From: JABABV01 sp965222755
Lineage (GTDB): Bacteria; Bacillota_I; Bacilli_A; Mycoplasmatales; JABABV01
Reading direction: 5' to 3'
NCBI GenBank assembly: GCA_965222755.1
Contig: CBDCUK010000001.1
Coordinates: 620,001-684,000, forward strand
DNA: 64,000 nt
This document shows positions 55,309 through 64,000 of the stretch, one piece after another. Made by a program: the position numbers and the translations under genes. The notes under the pieces are model-generated. The model was not told the DNA's origin. It did no database searches and saw only the letters and a program-made list of their open reading frames with translations. Each line of letters begins with the position of its first letter. Position 1 is the first letter of the stretch.

Positions 55309-57816
55309 ATGATGAAATATAATGATTCTATAGTTAAATCAATAAATGAGGCTATAACAAATAATTATTCGCATTTAACAAAAATAGATAATAATATGAA
55401 GTTAAGTCGTGATGGAGTTTCTAGATTGGTTATGCTTGATAGATATTCTCAAAAAGATCAAAGCTTAAAAACTTTAAAAGTAGGAGACCTAGTATTAACA
55501 CTTGTTAAACAAGATGATAAATACCCAACTAAAGGTATTGGTGTTGTTACTAAACTCGGACGAACTAAAGTTAGCATTAAATTAGAAGAAGAATTTTGAG
55601 GATCACTTACTGGTAAGGAATTAGAAACCGGAACAATTGTTAGAAGTAAACACGATACAGCAAAACCATTAGAAATATATTTCGAACAAATCGCTAATCG
55701 TGTAGGAACTAGTTTAGCTCAGCAAGAAATTACTCAAGAAGCTAAAGATAAATGGTCTACTAAAATCTCGAAAGAAATATCTGATTTAAATATCATTCCA
55801 GCTGGAAGAGTATTATTTGGTGCTGGTTCAGGGTTTAATGTTACTTATTTTAATTGTTTTGTTATGCCTTATATCGAAGATTCAAGAACTGGGATTTCAC
55901 GTCATCGAGAAAAAGTTATGGAAATTATGTCTCGTGGTGGCGGAGTCGGAACTAACGGTTCAACATTAAGACCACGCGGTGCTTCTGCTAAAGGAGTTGG
56001 CGGAAAATCATCTGGTGCTGTTTCTTGATTAAATGATATAGCAAATTTAACTCATTTAGTTGAACAAGGAGGATCTCGTCGAGGTGCTCAAATGATTATG
56101 TTGGCTGATTGACATCCTGATATATTAGAATTTATGATTTCAAAAATGCAAAACTCTAATATTTTAAAACATTTAAAAAATAATTCTCCTTATGAATACA
56201 TTAGAAAATTAGCATCTGAAAAATTAACATTTAAATCTTTAAGCACTCATTCAATTGATGTAATTGAAAAACTATTTAAACAAGAGAATCAAAAATTATC
56301 TCAAGAATCAAGAAAAATTATTAAAAATTCTGGTGTTTGAGAAGTTAATAATCCTGAATTTTTATCAGGCGCAAATATTTCAATTGCCATTTCTGATGAT
56401 TTTATGAAAGCAGTTAAAGAAGATACTGATTGAGATTTAAAATTTCCAGACATTGATAATTTAAATGCTGAAGATAAAGCTTTTTATGATGAAAAATGAC
56501 ATGAAATTGGTGATGTTAGAGAATGAGAAGCATTAGGTAAACCAGTAAAAATTCATTTAACATTGAAAGCAAAAATTTTATGAGATTTAATTAATTTCTG
56601 CGCTACATATTCGGCTGAACCAGGAGTATTTTTCATCGATACAGCTAATAGTATGACGAACGCAAAAGCTTATGGTCAAAAAGTTGTCTGTACTAATCCT
56701 TGTGGGGAACAACCATTAGCACCATTTTCAGTTTGTAATTTAGCAGCTCTTAATTTAGCAAATTTTGTGAACCAAAAAACTGGTGCAATTTTATTTGAAA
56801 AATTAAAAGATAGTGTTAGAACTTGTGTTAGAATGCAAGATAATGTAATTGATGCAACACCTTATTTCTTAGAGGAAAATTCAGTTCAAGCTCTAGGAGA
56901 ACGTCGTTTAGGTATGGGTATTATGGGATTACATGATATGTTAATTTGAGCAGGAGAACGCTATGGTTCACAATCTGCAAATAAATTAATTGATAAAGTA
57001 ATGAAATGTATTACAGAAACCGGATATTTATATTCTATTGAACTTTCAAAAGAAAAAGGATCATTTCCATTTTTAAAAGATCGTGAAAATATGATTAATA
57101 CTGGATTTATCAAAAACTTAAATTCTAAAATAAAAGAAGGTATTTTAAAATATGGAATTCGAAATTCACACATTTTAACAATTGCTCCAACTGGATCAAC
57201 TGGTACTATGGTTGGAGTTTCAACTGGATTAGAACCATATTTTGCTTTTAAATATTATCGTTCTGGAAGACTTGGAAAATTTATGGAAGTTAACCAAAAA
57301 ATTGTTCAAGATTGAGCAGAAATCCATAATTATGATGTTGATAAAAAAGGATTACCAAATATTTTTATTAGTGCAATGGAATTAAGTCCTGAAGAACATG
57401 TTAGCGTCCAATTAATCATTCAAAAATGAGTTGATTCATCAATTTCAAAAACCGTTAATGCTCCTAAAGGTTATACTGTTAGTCAGGTTGAAGAAATTTA
57501 TTCACAACTTTATAATGGTAAAGCTAAAGGTGGAACAGTTTATGTTGATGGTTCGAGAGAATCACAAATATTAACTTTAAATAACGAAGAAAATGATCTA
57601 TCAAATACTAAAGTAATTGATGACAATAACAATGAAGAACAAATCAATGAATTAAATGAAAAAATTGATGGTAATTTAAGAGGTTCAAAAATGAATCGTA
57701 CAATTGGAGTCGAGATTGATAATCTTTGTCCAATTTGTAACGAGGGCGTTATTAAAGAAATTGGTGGATGTAATAGTTGTGTCAATTGCGGAGTACAATT
57801 AAAGTGTGGTTTATAG
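55309..57816 (+). CDS. nrdJ: Class II (adenosylcobalamin-type) ribonucleotide reductase
   Basis: The 835-aa enzyme reduces ribonucleotides to deoxyribonucleotides. Family elements: FNCFVMP (first redox Cys ~183), SRGGGVGTNGSTLR, NPCGEQPL with CNLAALNLANF (radical-site Cys, ~463-480), RRLGMGIMGLHD and IAPTGSTGTMVGVSTGLEP. The C-terminus has a zinc-type four-Cys region CPICN...CNSCVNCGVQLKCG, as in B12-dependent enzymes. There is no nrdF-like subunit beside it. An ~80-residue N-terminal region contains GDLVLTLVKQDDKYPTKGIG. Start at ATG 55309 or 55312; AGGGAG favours the latter slightly. Confidence 0.9.
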
Positions 57817-57854
57817 TTTAAAAATTCAAAAAATTCAAATTAAGGAGAATTAAT

Positions 57855-58010
57855 ATGGGATTAAAACATAAACAAAATACTGAGGATGAATTACCTTGAA
57901 TTGATCCAAAAACAGGAAAACGCTATAAAATAACAGATTTAGATATGGAAAATATGGATCTTTATTCAAATGATAATGATGAAAAAAATGATAAAAATGA
58001 AAATAAATAA
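57855..58010 (+). CDS. Small acidic protein, conserved-looking
   Basis: The 51-residue frame MGLKHKQNTEDELPWIDP... has an excellent AAGGAG site and one UGA-Trp. It ends in an Asp/Asn/Glu/Lys-rich low-complexity tail. It lies between nrdJ and rsmI. No family recognised, but start signal and position suggest a real gene. Confidence 0.65.
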
Positions 58011-58026
58011 TTTTAGGTGATAAATT

Positions 58027-58740
58027 ATGAAAATCATCAAACCTTTTAACAAGAACGAAAAACCAACTTCAACTTTATACATAACTGGAACGCCAATCGG
58101 AAACTTATCAGATGTTTCCAAAAGATTAATTTCAACTTTAACAGAAGTTGATTTTATTGCGTGCGAAGATAAGAGAGTAACTAGAAAATTATTATCAGCT
58201 TTAGATATACATAGTAAAAATTTAATCAGTTATCATAATTATAATGAAATTAAAGTCAGTCAAGAAATTATTAAACTTTTACATCAAGGTTACAATGTTG
58301 CTTTAGTAAGTGATGCTGGAATGCCAACTATTTCTGATCCGGGATTCAGATTAATTGATTTAGTTAAAGAAAATGATTTAAATTTAACAGTTATTCCAGG
58401 ACCTAGTGCATTAATTAATGCTATGGCCGCATCAGGTTTTTATCATAAGTTTTTATTTTTTGGTTTTTTAGCACCTAAAAGTGGTAAAAGACAAACAGAA
58501 TTAAAAAAATTAATTACTTTACCTTTTAGTTTAATTTTTTATTGCTCACCATATAAATTAAAAAAAACTTTATTAGATATTAGTCTTATTTTTGAAAATA
58601 AACCTAATGTAATGGTAGCTAAAGAACTAACTAAATTATATGAAACGTTTTATTTTGGTAATGCTGATGAAGTTATAAACTCTTTACCTGAAAATATCAA
58701 AGGTGAGTATGTTATAATTATTGACAATTATTCAAAATAA
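58027..58740 (+). CDS. rsmI: 16S rRNA (cytidine-2'-O)-methyltransferase RsmI
   Basis: RsmI methylates the 2'-OH of C1402 in 16S rRNA. The 237-aa protein has LYITGTPIGNLSDVSKR, CEDKRVTRKLL, SYHNYNE, LVSDAGMPTISDPGF and VIPGPSALI, typical of tetrapyrrole-methylase-type rRNA methyltransferases. It is the yabC-equivalent of the Bacillus tmk-holB-yabB-rsmI block. Confidence 0.96.
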   Translation: MKIIKPFNKNEKPTSTLYITGTPIGNLSDVSKRLISTLTEVDFIACEDKRVTRKLLSALDIHSKNLISYHNYNEIKVSQEIIKLLHQGYNVALVSDAGMPTISDPGFRLIDLVKENDLNLTVIPGPSALINAMAASGFYHKFLFFGFLAPKSGKRQTELKKLITLPFSLIFYCSPYKLKKTLLDISLIFENKPNVMVAKELTKLYETFYFGNADEVINSLPENIKGEYVIIIDNYSK

Positions 58741-58757
58741 AATTTAAGAGGTAAACT

Positions 58758-59549
58758 ATGGAAATGAATATTTATCTAATAATTAGCTTATTAATTCTAA
58801 CTGGATTTTTAGCTACTACATTAGGTGGAATTATCGGAATTGGTGGCGGAATTATCATGATGCCAATCATGACAATATTTCTAGGCATTGATCCGTTACC
58901 AGCCACATTGTACTCATTATCGGCGATTTTTATAATGTCTATTATTTCTAATTACCGTTATTTTAAATCTTCAAAACCTAATTATAGAGCTTGGTTTTTT
59001 ATTGTATTGTTAGCAATACCAGGAGAAATAGTTGGGACAATGAAAATTGCCCCTATTTTCCAAGACTCAAAATTAGCATTGCATATTGTCTTTCTATTAT
59101 TAATGGTAGTAGTTACCATTTTAATGTTTTTCCGTAGCAGATTAAAATTCAAATGTCCTTTATTTTTAAGCGCATTATTAGGATTATTTGTTGGATTAGC
59201 ATCTGGTTCTTTAGGAATTGGCGGGGGGATCCTGTTAGTTCCTGGTTTGTTAATATTCTTTAATTTCAAATCTAAGAAAGCCGCTAGCACAGCAATGTTT
59301 GTTAAGTTTTTCACAGCTTTAACAGGAGCATTAGTATTATTATCTTCATCAGCAACCGGACATATTGATTTTGATTATAAATGATATTATATAGTTGCGA
59401 TTGCAAGTGGAGCAGTTATGGGATCGTTTATAGGATCTTGAATTCATATTAAAGCAAAGCACAACCATATTACGATTATTTTATGAATTACGATTATTTT
59501 ATTAACTTTACAACAATTAATTGAAGTTATTAGAATGACAACTTCTTAA
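58758..59549 (+). CDS. TSUP (TauE/SafE)-family permease
   Basis: The 263-aa protein has about seven to eight membrane helices and the two repeated glycine signatures GGIIGIGGGIIMMP and ASGSLGIGGGILLVPG, one in each half, diagnostic of the TauE/SafE/TSUP family of anion or sulfur-compound transporters. The substrate is not predictable. Its stop codon touches a large hairpin that probably terminates transcription. Confidence 0.92.
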
Positions 59550-59619
59550 AAAAAACAATATTTTCTTTGATTTTCTTAACACGTGTTAAGAAAAATTGAA
59601 AAAATATTGTTTTTTTTTA
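59549..59619 (+). terminator. Large terminator hairpin with a 24-bp palindrome
   Basis: The core is a perfect 24-bp palindrome centred on CACGTG (59571-59594), with outer arms CAATATTTT / AAAATATTG and a T-tract at the end. It probably terminates the permease transcript. The palindrome could also be a protein-binding site for the guaC promoter whose -35 box overlaps its right outer arm. Confidence 0.7.
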
Positions 59620-59635
59620 ATTTTTAGATTATAAT
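59607..59635 (+). promoter_or_regulatory. guaC: Promoter of guaC overlapping the terminator
   Basis: TTGTTT (59607-59612) and TATAAT (59630-59635) have a 17-base spacer. The -35 box lies inside the right arm of the preceding terminator. A start near 59642 would leave about ten bases before the guaC ATG at 59652, a nearly leaderless mRNA. Confidence 0.6.
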
Positions 59636-59651
59636 ATTTTCGGTGATAAAA

Positions 59652-60616
59652 ATGCGAATTTTTGATTATGAGGATGTAATGTTACTTCCTAATAAATGTA
59701 TAGTTCAATCAAGAACTGAATGTGACACGTCTGTAAAATTAGGTAGATTTACTTTTAAAATGCCTGTTGTACCCGCTAATATGAAAACAGTAGTGAACGA
59801 AGAATTATCAATCGAATTAGCTAAAAAAGGTTATTTTTATGTAATGCATAGATTTAATTTTGATAGTTATTCTTTCGTAGTTAAAATGGAAAAAATGAAT
59901 TTAGTATCTTCAATTTCTGTTGGTGTTAAACAAGATGACTATGACTTAATTGATAAATTCAAAAAAAATAATGTTAAACCAAACTTTATAACTATTGATA
60001 TAGCTCATGGACATGCTGATACTGTATGTCGTATGATTAGACATATTAAGAGACGTTTAGGACGTAAAGTTTTTGTAATTGCTGGTAATGTAGCAACTCC
60101 TGAAGCTGTTCGTGATTTAGAAAACTGAGGAGCCGATGCTACTAAAGTTGGAGTTGGACCTGGAAAAGTATGTATTACAAAATTAAAAACTGGGTTTGGT
60201 TCAGGTGGTTGACAGTTATCAAATGTTAAATGATGTTCGAAAGCTGCTACTAAACCAATTATTGCAGACGGTGGATTAAGAGTTAATGGAGACGTTGCTA
60301 AATCAATTAGATTTGGAGCAACAATGTCAATGATTGGTTCAATGTTTGCGGCTCACGAAGAGTCTCCTGGTAACTTAGTAACTAATAATGATGGAGTAAA
60401 ATATAAAGAATATTTTGGTTCAGCATCTGAATATAATAAAGGCGAAAAAAGATATGTCGAAGGTAAAAAAGATATTATTAAAATTAGAGGTTCAATCTGA
60501 GAAACTCTAAAAATAATGCAACAAGATTTACAATCTTCAATTTCTTATTCTGGTGGAAAAAACTTTCTTCTCTACGAGGCGTAAACTTTGTAGTGTTAAA
60601 ATACTCAGATTATTAA
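59652..60616 (+). CDS. guaC: GMP reductase, probably made by -1 frameshifting (frame 0 stops at 60584)
   Basis: GuaC converts GMP to IMP with NADPH. It matches the GuaC2 group: FDYEDVMLLPNK, IDIAHGHAD, catalytic Cys in GPGKVCITKLKTGFGSGGW and SIRFGATMSMIGSMFAAHEESPG. IMP dehydrogenase would have GSxCxTR. Frame 0 ends at 60584 (310 aa) and lacks the conserved C-terminus. The -1 frame from 60563 reads LSSLRGVNFVVLKYSDY and stops at 60614-60616, matching the homologous end in Bacillus GuaC and giving 321 aa. The A AAA AAC heptamer at 60557-60563 has exactly the phase for -1 slippage. A one-base A deletion in the data is the alternative. Purine interconversion with PurA and PurB. Confidence 0.85.
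60557..60563 (+). promoter_or_regulatory. Slippery heptamer A AAA AAC in guaC
   Basis: Zero frame reads GGA AAA AAC, so the sequence is X XXY YYZ in the right phase. After a -1 slip the ribosome reads CTT TCT TCT CTA CGA, which encodes the conserved C-terminus. GGTGG lies directly upstream; only a weak CTAC/GTAG stem is seen downstream. Confidence 0.55.
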
Positions 60617-60640
60617 TAAAATAATATAAGGAGTTCTTAT

Positions 60641-61936
60641 ATGATTTCTCGTTACACAAGAAAACCTATGGCTGATTTATGAAGTGATTATGAAAAATTT
60701 AATAGTTGATTACAAGTTGAATTAAGTGTTTGTAAAGCGCTTAATAAAGAAGGTAAAATAACAGATCAAGAATTAAGTAAACTTTTAAAAAATGCTCAAT
60801 TCAATGTTGAAGTTATTAATAAACTAGAAAAAGAGTTACGTCATGATGTAATTGCTTTTACTAGATCTGTTAGTCAATCTTTAGGCGAAGAAAAAAAATG
60901 AATTCATTATGGGTTAACATCAACTGATGTTGTTGATACTGCTCAAGGATATCGTTTAAAACTAGTTAATCAAATAATTAAAGAAGATATTATAAATTTA
61001 AAAACAGTTTTAAAAGCACAAGCGTTAAAATATAAAGATTTACCAATTATTGGAAGAACTCATGGAATTCATGCTGAAATTACTTCTTTAGGCTTAAAAT
61101 TTGCGCTTTGATTTAATGATTTAAATCGCATTAATGAGGTGTTTGAAGCTGCTTGCAACAATATCGAAGTTGGAAAAATTTCTGGTGCTGTCGGAACTTT
61201 TGCAAACACAAAACCCGAAATCCAAGATTTTGTTTGTGCTGATTTAGGAATCTCTTCTTCAAAAATTTCAACACAAGTTTTACAAAGAGATCGCCACGCT
61301 CAATATGTTAGTGCGATTGCTTTGATTGCAACTTTACTAGAAAAAATAACTTTAGAAATTCGTCATTTACAAAGAACTGAAGTTGGTGAATTGGAAGAAA
61401 GTTTTTCCAAAAATCAAAAAGGTTCAAGCGCAATGCCTCATAAAAGAAATCCGATTGCTTCAGAAAATATTAACGGTTTAGTAAGAGTTATTCGTGGTTA
61501 TGTTTTAACAAGTTTTGAAAACGTTGCCCTATGACATGAACGTGATATATCACATTCTTCAGCAGAGCGCGTTATTTTACAAGACGCAACAACATTAATC
61601 GATTATATTTTAAATCGAGCAACAAAAACAATTAATAATTTAGTTATTAATGAAGCACAAATCAAAGTTAACATAAATAAAACTAAAGGTTTGATTTATG
61701 CCCAACAATTAATGAGCGCTTTAATTAATAAAGATTTTAATCGTGAAAATGCTTATGATGTTGTGCAAAAAATTGCTAAAAAATGTTTTCATGATAATAG
61801 TGATTTTTATCTTGCAGTTATTAATGATGCATCAATTAACAAAATATTGACAAAAGCAGAAATTAAAAATATTTTTAATCCAGAATTCCATTTACGTCAA
61901 GTAAATAATATTTATAAAAGAGTTGGATTACTATAA
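60641..61936 (+). CDS. purB: Adenylosuccinate lyase
   Basis: PurB cleaves adenylosuccinate to AMP (and SAICAR in de novo synthesis). The 431-aa protein has HYGLTSTDVVDTAQG, the catalytic His in RTHGIHAE, and the superfamily signature GSSAMPHKRNPI with the catalytic Ser loop. It is followed by purA, completing IMP to AMP. AAGGAG precedes the ATG. No de novo purine genes are visible. Confidence 0.97.
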
Positions 61937-61959
61937 AACTTAAAAAGGTTGGTTTTAAT

Positions 61960-63252
61960 ATGAGAGATTATCAAACACTAGCTATTGTTGGTGCCCAATG
62001 AGGCGACGAAGGAAAAGGAAAAGTAACTGATTTTGCTTGTCAAGAAGCTGATATGGTAGTTCGTTATCAAGGTGGTAATAACGCCGGACACACAATTGTG
62101 GTTGATAATATAAAATATAAATTATCATTAATTCCATCTGGTGTTTTGACTCCTAATGTTAAAAATGTTTTAGCTAATGGAATGGTTATTAATCCTAAAT
62201 CTTTTTTAAAAGAATTAGTTATTTTAAAAACTCAGGGAATTGTTAATAACAATTTATTTATTTCTGATCGCGCGCATATTATTCTAGATCTACACAAAGA
62301 GCTAGATGCTGCCCGTGAATTAGCAAAAGGTAAAAATAGCATTGGAACAACTAAAAAAGGGATTGGCCCGGCTTATGAAGATAAATATAGCCGTGTTGGT
62401 ATTCGAGTAAGCGAATTCATTAAGCCAACTTTATTTTTAGCAAAATTAAAAGAATTAATTAAAGAAAAAAATATTTTATTATCTGCTTATAATTTAAAAA
62501 TATTAAATGCCGAAACGATTTATAATGAATATAAACCTTTAATTGCAGAAATTAAACCTTTTGTTACTGATACCTCTTTTTTAATTGATCAAGCAATTGC
62601 TGATGGTCAAAAAGTGTTGTTTGAAGGCGCTCAAGGAGTTCTGTTATGTATCGATCATGGAACTTATCCAATGGTGACGTCTTCTTCTCCAACAGCAGCT
62701 TCAATTCCTTTATATTGCGGAATAAAACCCTCTTATATAAATAAAGTGTTAGGAATCGTTAAAGCTTACACTACTCGTGTAGGTGGAGGACCGTTTCCAA
62801 CAGAACTAGATGGACCATTAGCTCATCAGATTCGTGAATGTGGAAATGAATATGGAACTGTAACTAAAAGACCACGCCGCATCGGATGACTAGATATAGT
62901 GGCGCTTCGTTATGCAAAACGTGTATCAGGGATTACTGATATTGCTTTAACTTTGTTGGATGTATTAAGTGGTCTTGAAGAAATCAAAATTTGTGTTGAT
63001 TATAAAATTAATGGTCAAGTTATTAAAACGATGCCATCAGATAATAATATCTTATCCCAAGTAGAACCAGTCTATTTTACTATGCCTGGATGAAGCGAAG
63101 ATATTACGAAAGTATCTAAGTTTTCAGACTTGCCAATTAACGCTCAAAATTACTTAAATAAAATTAAAGAACTAACAAATTTAGAGTTATCTGTTTTTTC
63201 AGTTGGCCCCGAAAGAAAACAAACAATAATCATGAAAAAATTATTTTCATAA
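61960..63252 (+). CDS. purA: Adenylosuccinate synthetase
   Basis: PurA condenses IMP and aspartate with GTP. The 430-aa protein has GAQWGDEGKGKVTD (P-loop with catalytic Asp), RYQGGNNAGHTI with catalytic His, GIGPAYEDKYSR, FEGAQGVLLCIDHGTYP and RPRRIGWLD. In-frame UGA gives the conserved Trp residues. AAAAAGG precedes the ATG at 61960. It acts with PurB just upstream. Confidence 0.97.
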
Positions 63253-63267
63253 ATATTTAAATTTTAC

Positions 63268-63296
63268 TTGAAATTATAAGATTGATGTGCTATTAT
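63268..63296 (+). promoter_or_regulatory. Promoter of the tRNA cluster
   Basis: TTGAAA (63268-63273) and TATTAT (63291-63296) are separated by 17 bases and lie 24 bases before the first tRNA, a strong arrangement for a six-gene stable-RNA transcript. Confidence 0.65.
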
Positions 63297-63319
63297 ATTA
63301 GGGCATTTAAACTTATCTT

Positions 63320-63394
63320 GCCATGTTAGCTCAGTGGTAGAGCAATCGGCTGTTAACCGATTGGTCGCAGGTTCAAATCCTGCACATGGCGCCA
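63320..63394 (+). tRNA. tRNA-Asn (GTT)
   Basis: Acceptor GCCATGT pairs with ACATGGC; anticodon loop CTGTTAA gives GTT. T-arm GGTTCAAATCC is canonical and CCA is encoded. First of six co-oriented tRNAs. Confidence 0.96.
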
Positions 63395-63397
63395 TTT

Positions 63398-63473
63398 GGC
63401 CCGTTGGTGAAGCGGTCAACACACATGCCTTTCACGCATGCATTCACGGGTTCAAACCCCGTACGGGTCACCA
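63398..63473 (+). tRNA. tRNA-Glu (TTC)
   Basis: Acceptor GGCCCGT pairs with ACGGGTC (one G-U); anticodon loop CTTTCAC gives TTC. CCA is encoded. It is three bases after tRNA-Asn. Confidence 0.96.
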
Positions 63474-63479
63474 TTATAT

Positions 63480-63555
63480 GGGGCGTTAGCTCAGTTGGGA
63501 GAGCACGTGCCTTACAAGCACGGGGTCACAGGTTCGAGCCCTGTACGCCCCACCA
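63480..63555 (+). tRNA. tRNA-Val (TAC)
   Basis: Acceptor GGGGCGT pairs with ACGCCCC; the loop CTTACAA gives anticodon TAC; T-arm GGTTCGAGCC. CCA is encoded. Confidence 0.96.
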
Positions 63556-63560
63556 TATTC

Positions 63561-63637
63561 GCTGGAGTAGCACAACCCGGCAGTGCAACTGACTTGTAAT
63601 CAGTAGGTTGCAGGTTCGATTCCTGTCTCCAGCACCA
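63561..63637 (+). tRNA. tRNA-Thr (TGT)
   Basis: Acceptor GCTGGAG pairs with CTCCAGC; the loop CTTGTAA gives anticodon TGT; CCA is encoded. T-arm GGTTCGATTCC. Confidence 0.95.
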
Positions 63638-63645
63638 TTATTTTT

Positions 63646-63721
63646 GGTCTCGTAGCTCAGCCGGTAGAGCATCTGGCTTTTAACCAGGGTGTCGGAGGTT
63701 CGAACCCTCTCGAGATCACCA
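63646..63721 (+). tRNA. tRNA-Lys (TTT)
   Basis: Acceptor GGTCTCG pairs with CGAGATC; the loop CTTTTAA gives anticodon TTT; CCA is encoded. It is the substrate of LysS at 28491. Confidence 0.96.
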
Positions 63722-63726
63722 TTTAT

Positions 63727-63812
63727 GCGCGAGTGGCGGAATTGGCAGACGCGCTAGACTTAGGATCTAGTGTCTTTACGACGTGGGGGTTCGATTCCCT
63801 TCTCGCGCACCA
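63727..63812 (+). tRNA. tRNA-Leu (TAG)
   Basis: Acceptor GCGCGAG pairs with CTCGCGC; stem CTAGA/TCTAG and loop CTTAGGA give anticodon TAG. The long variable arm (TGTCTTTACGACG) is class II, as expected for Leu. CCA is encoded. Confidence 0.95.
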
Positions 63813-63836
63813 TTTCATTAAATACCATTATGGCCA

Positions 63837-63856
63837 GCACCATTTGGTGTTTTTTT
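63837..63856 (+). terminator. Terminator after the tRNA cluster, first hairpin
   Basis: CACC pairs with GGTG around ATTT and is followed by seven T residues. The stem is short, so the second hairpin probably backs it up. Confidence 0.55.
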
Positions 63857-63860
63857 ATGC

Positions 63861-63896
63861 AAAAATTGCTTTTTTAACTAAGAAGCAATTTTTTTA
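63861..63896 (+). terminator. Terminator after the tRNA cluster, second hairpin
   Basis: AAAAATTGCTT pairs with AAGCAATTTTT over 11 bp and ends in a T-tract. Confidence 0.75.
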
Positions 63897-63964
63897 TTTA
63901 TAATTATGATATAATTATTTTTATTATGTATATATATTAAATAGATTTAGATTAAGGTGACTTT

Positions 63965-64000
63965 GTGATTTATAAAAATATTGATATAAATATGACTAAA
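63965..64000 (+). CDS. Start of an unidentified gene (cut by window edge)
   Basis: GTG 63965 follows AAGGTGA with five bases between them and opens MIYKNIDINMTK. Only 12 codons are visible, so no identification is possible. A TATAAT-like sequence lies near 63909. Confidence 0.4.
   Translation, partial: MIYKNIDINMTK

Noticed and set aside
59652..60616. IMP dehydrogenase instead of GMP reductase
   Set aside because: The catalytic loop reads GPGKVCITK with KTGFGSGGWQ and there are no CBS domains; this is the GuaC2 pattern.
63386..63592. Open frame across tRNA-Asn, tRNA-Glu, tRNA-Val and tRNA-Thr
   Set aside because: It is produced by the tRNA sequences themselves, which fold well and carry CCA ends.

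Overview
The window is chromosomal DNA from a wall-less bacterium of the Mollicutes. It is AT-rich, and in nearly every gene in-frame UGA must be read as tryptophan (genetic code 4). There are lipobox lipoproteins, no cell-wall genes, and a tmRNA tag containing the motif VPTFMLN as in Mesoplasma. Gene order still follows Bacillus (tatD-rnmV-rsmA-ispE-glmU-prs-pth; thymidylate kinase-holB-yabB-rsmI; hprK-lgt-trxB-rapZ-yvcK). These facts point to the Spiroplasma/Mesoplasma side of the class, but species cannot be fixed by reading. No rRNA operon, CRISPR array, insertion sequence or prophage was seen.

Layout. From 1 to 13033 almost everything is on the minus strand: yvcK (cut by the edge), a RapZ-like protein with an atypical N-terminus, two lipoproteins inserted before trxB (one on the plus strand), then trxB, lgt, hprK, an orphan protein, deoD, mgtE, a diadenylate cyclase, a membrane protein with degenerate GGDEF-like and EAL-like regions, and tmRNA. 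Transcription diverges at about 13.03-13.19 kb. From there to the right edge nearly all genes are on the plus strand: rpmH-rnpA-yidC, mnmE, a Bacillus-like housekeeping block (16.8-30 kb), a glycosyltransferase and an unknown gene, a very large FtsX-type exporter with its ATPase, a BMP-type nucleoside ABC importer, an AsnA-like pseudoenzyme, comF, secA, uvrB, tmk, holB, the dut-thyA-folA/tdk thymidylate group, a class II (B12-type) ribonucleotide reductase, rsmI, a TSUP permease, guaC-purB-purA and six tRNA genes.

How it fits together. The genes describe a salvage lifestyle. Nucleosides are imported (BMP lipoprotein, ATPase, two permeases), converted by DeoD, Hpt, Prs, GuaC, PurA and PurB, and turned into DNA precursors by NrdJ, Dut, ThyA, FolA, Tdk and Tmk. 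Export and surface display use SecA, YidC, Lgt, FtsH and several lipoproteins.

Most notable observations: (1) guaC ends early in its own frame, but a slippery A AAA AAC in exact -1 phase restores the conserved C-terminus; (2) three genes have no plausible ATG/GTG/TTG start and seem to begin at AUU, AUC and AUU/AUA behind purine-rich ribosome-binding sites; (3) a degenerate GGDEF/EAL-like membrane protein lies next to the c-di-AMP synthase; (4) a RapZ C-terminal domain is attached to a Spx/ArsC-like N-terminus instead of the P-loop domain; (5) an AsnA-fold protein lacks its catalytic motifs; (6) the ribonucleotide reductase is of the adenosylcobalamin type; (7) GlmU is reduced to its acetyltransferase half.
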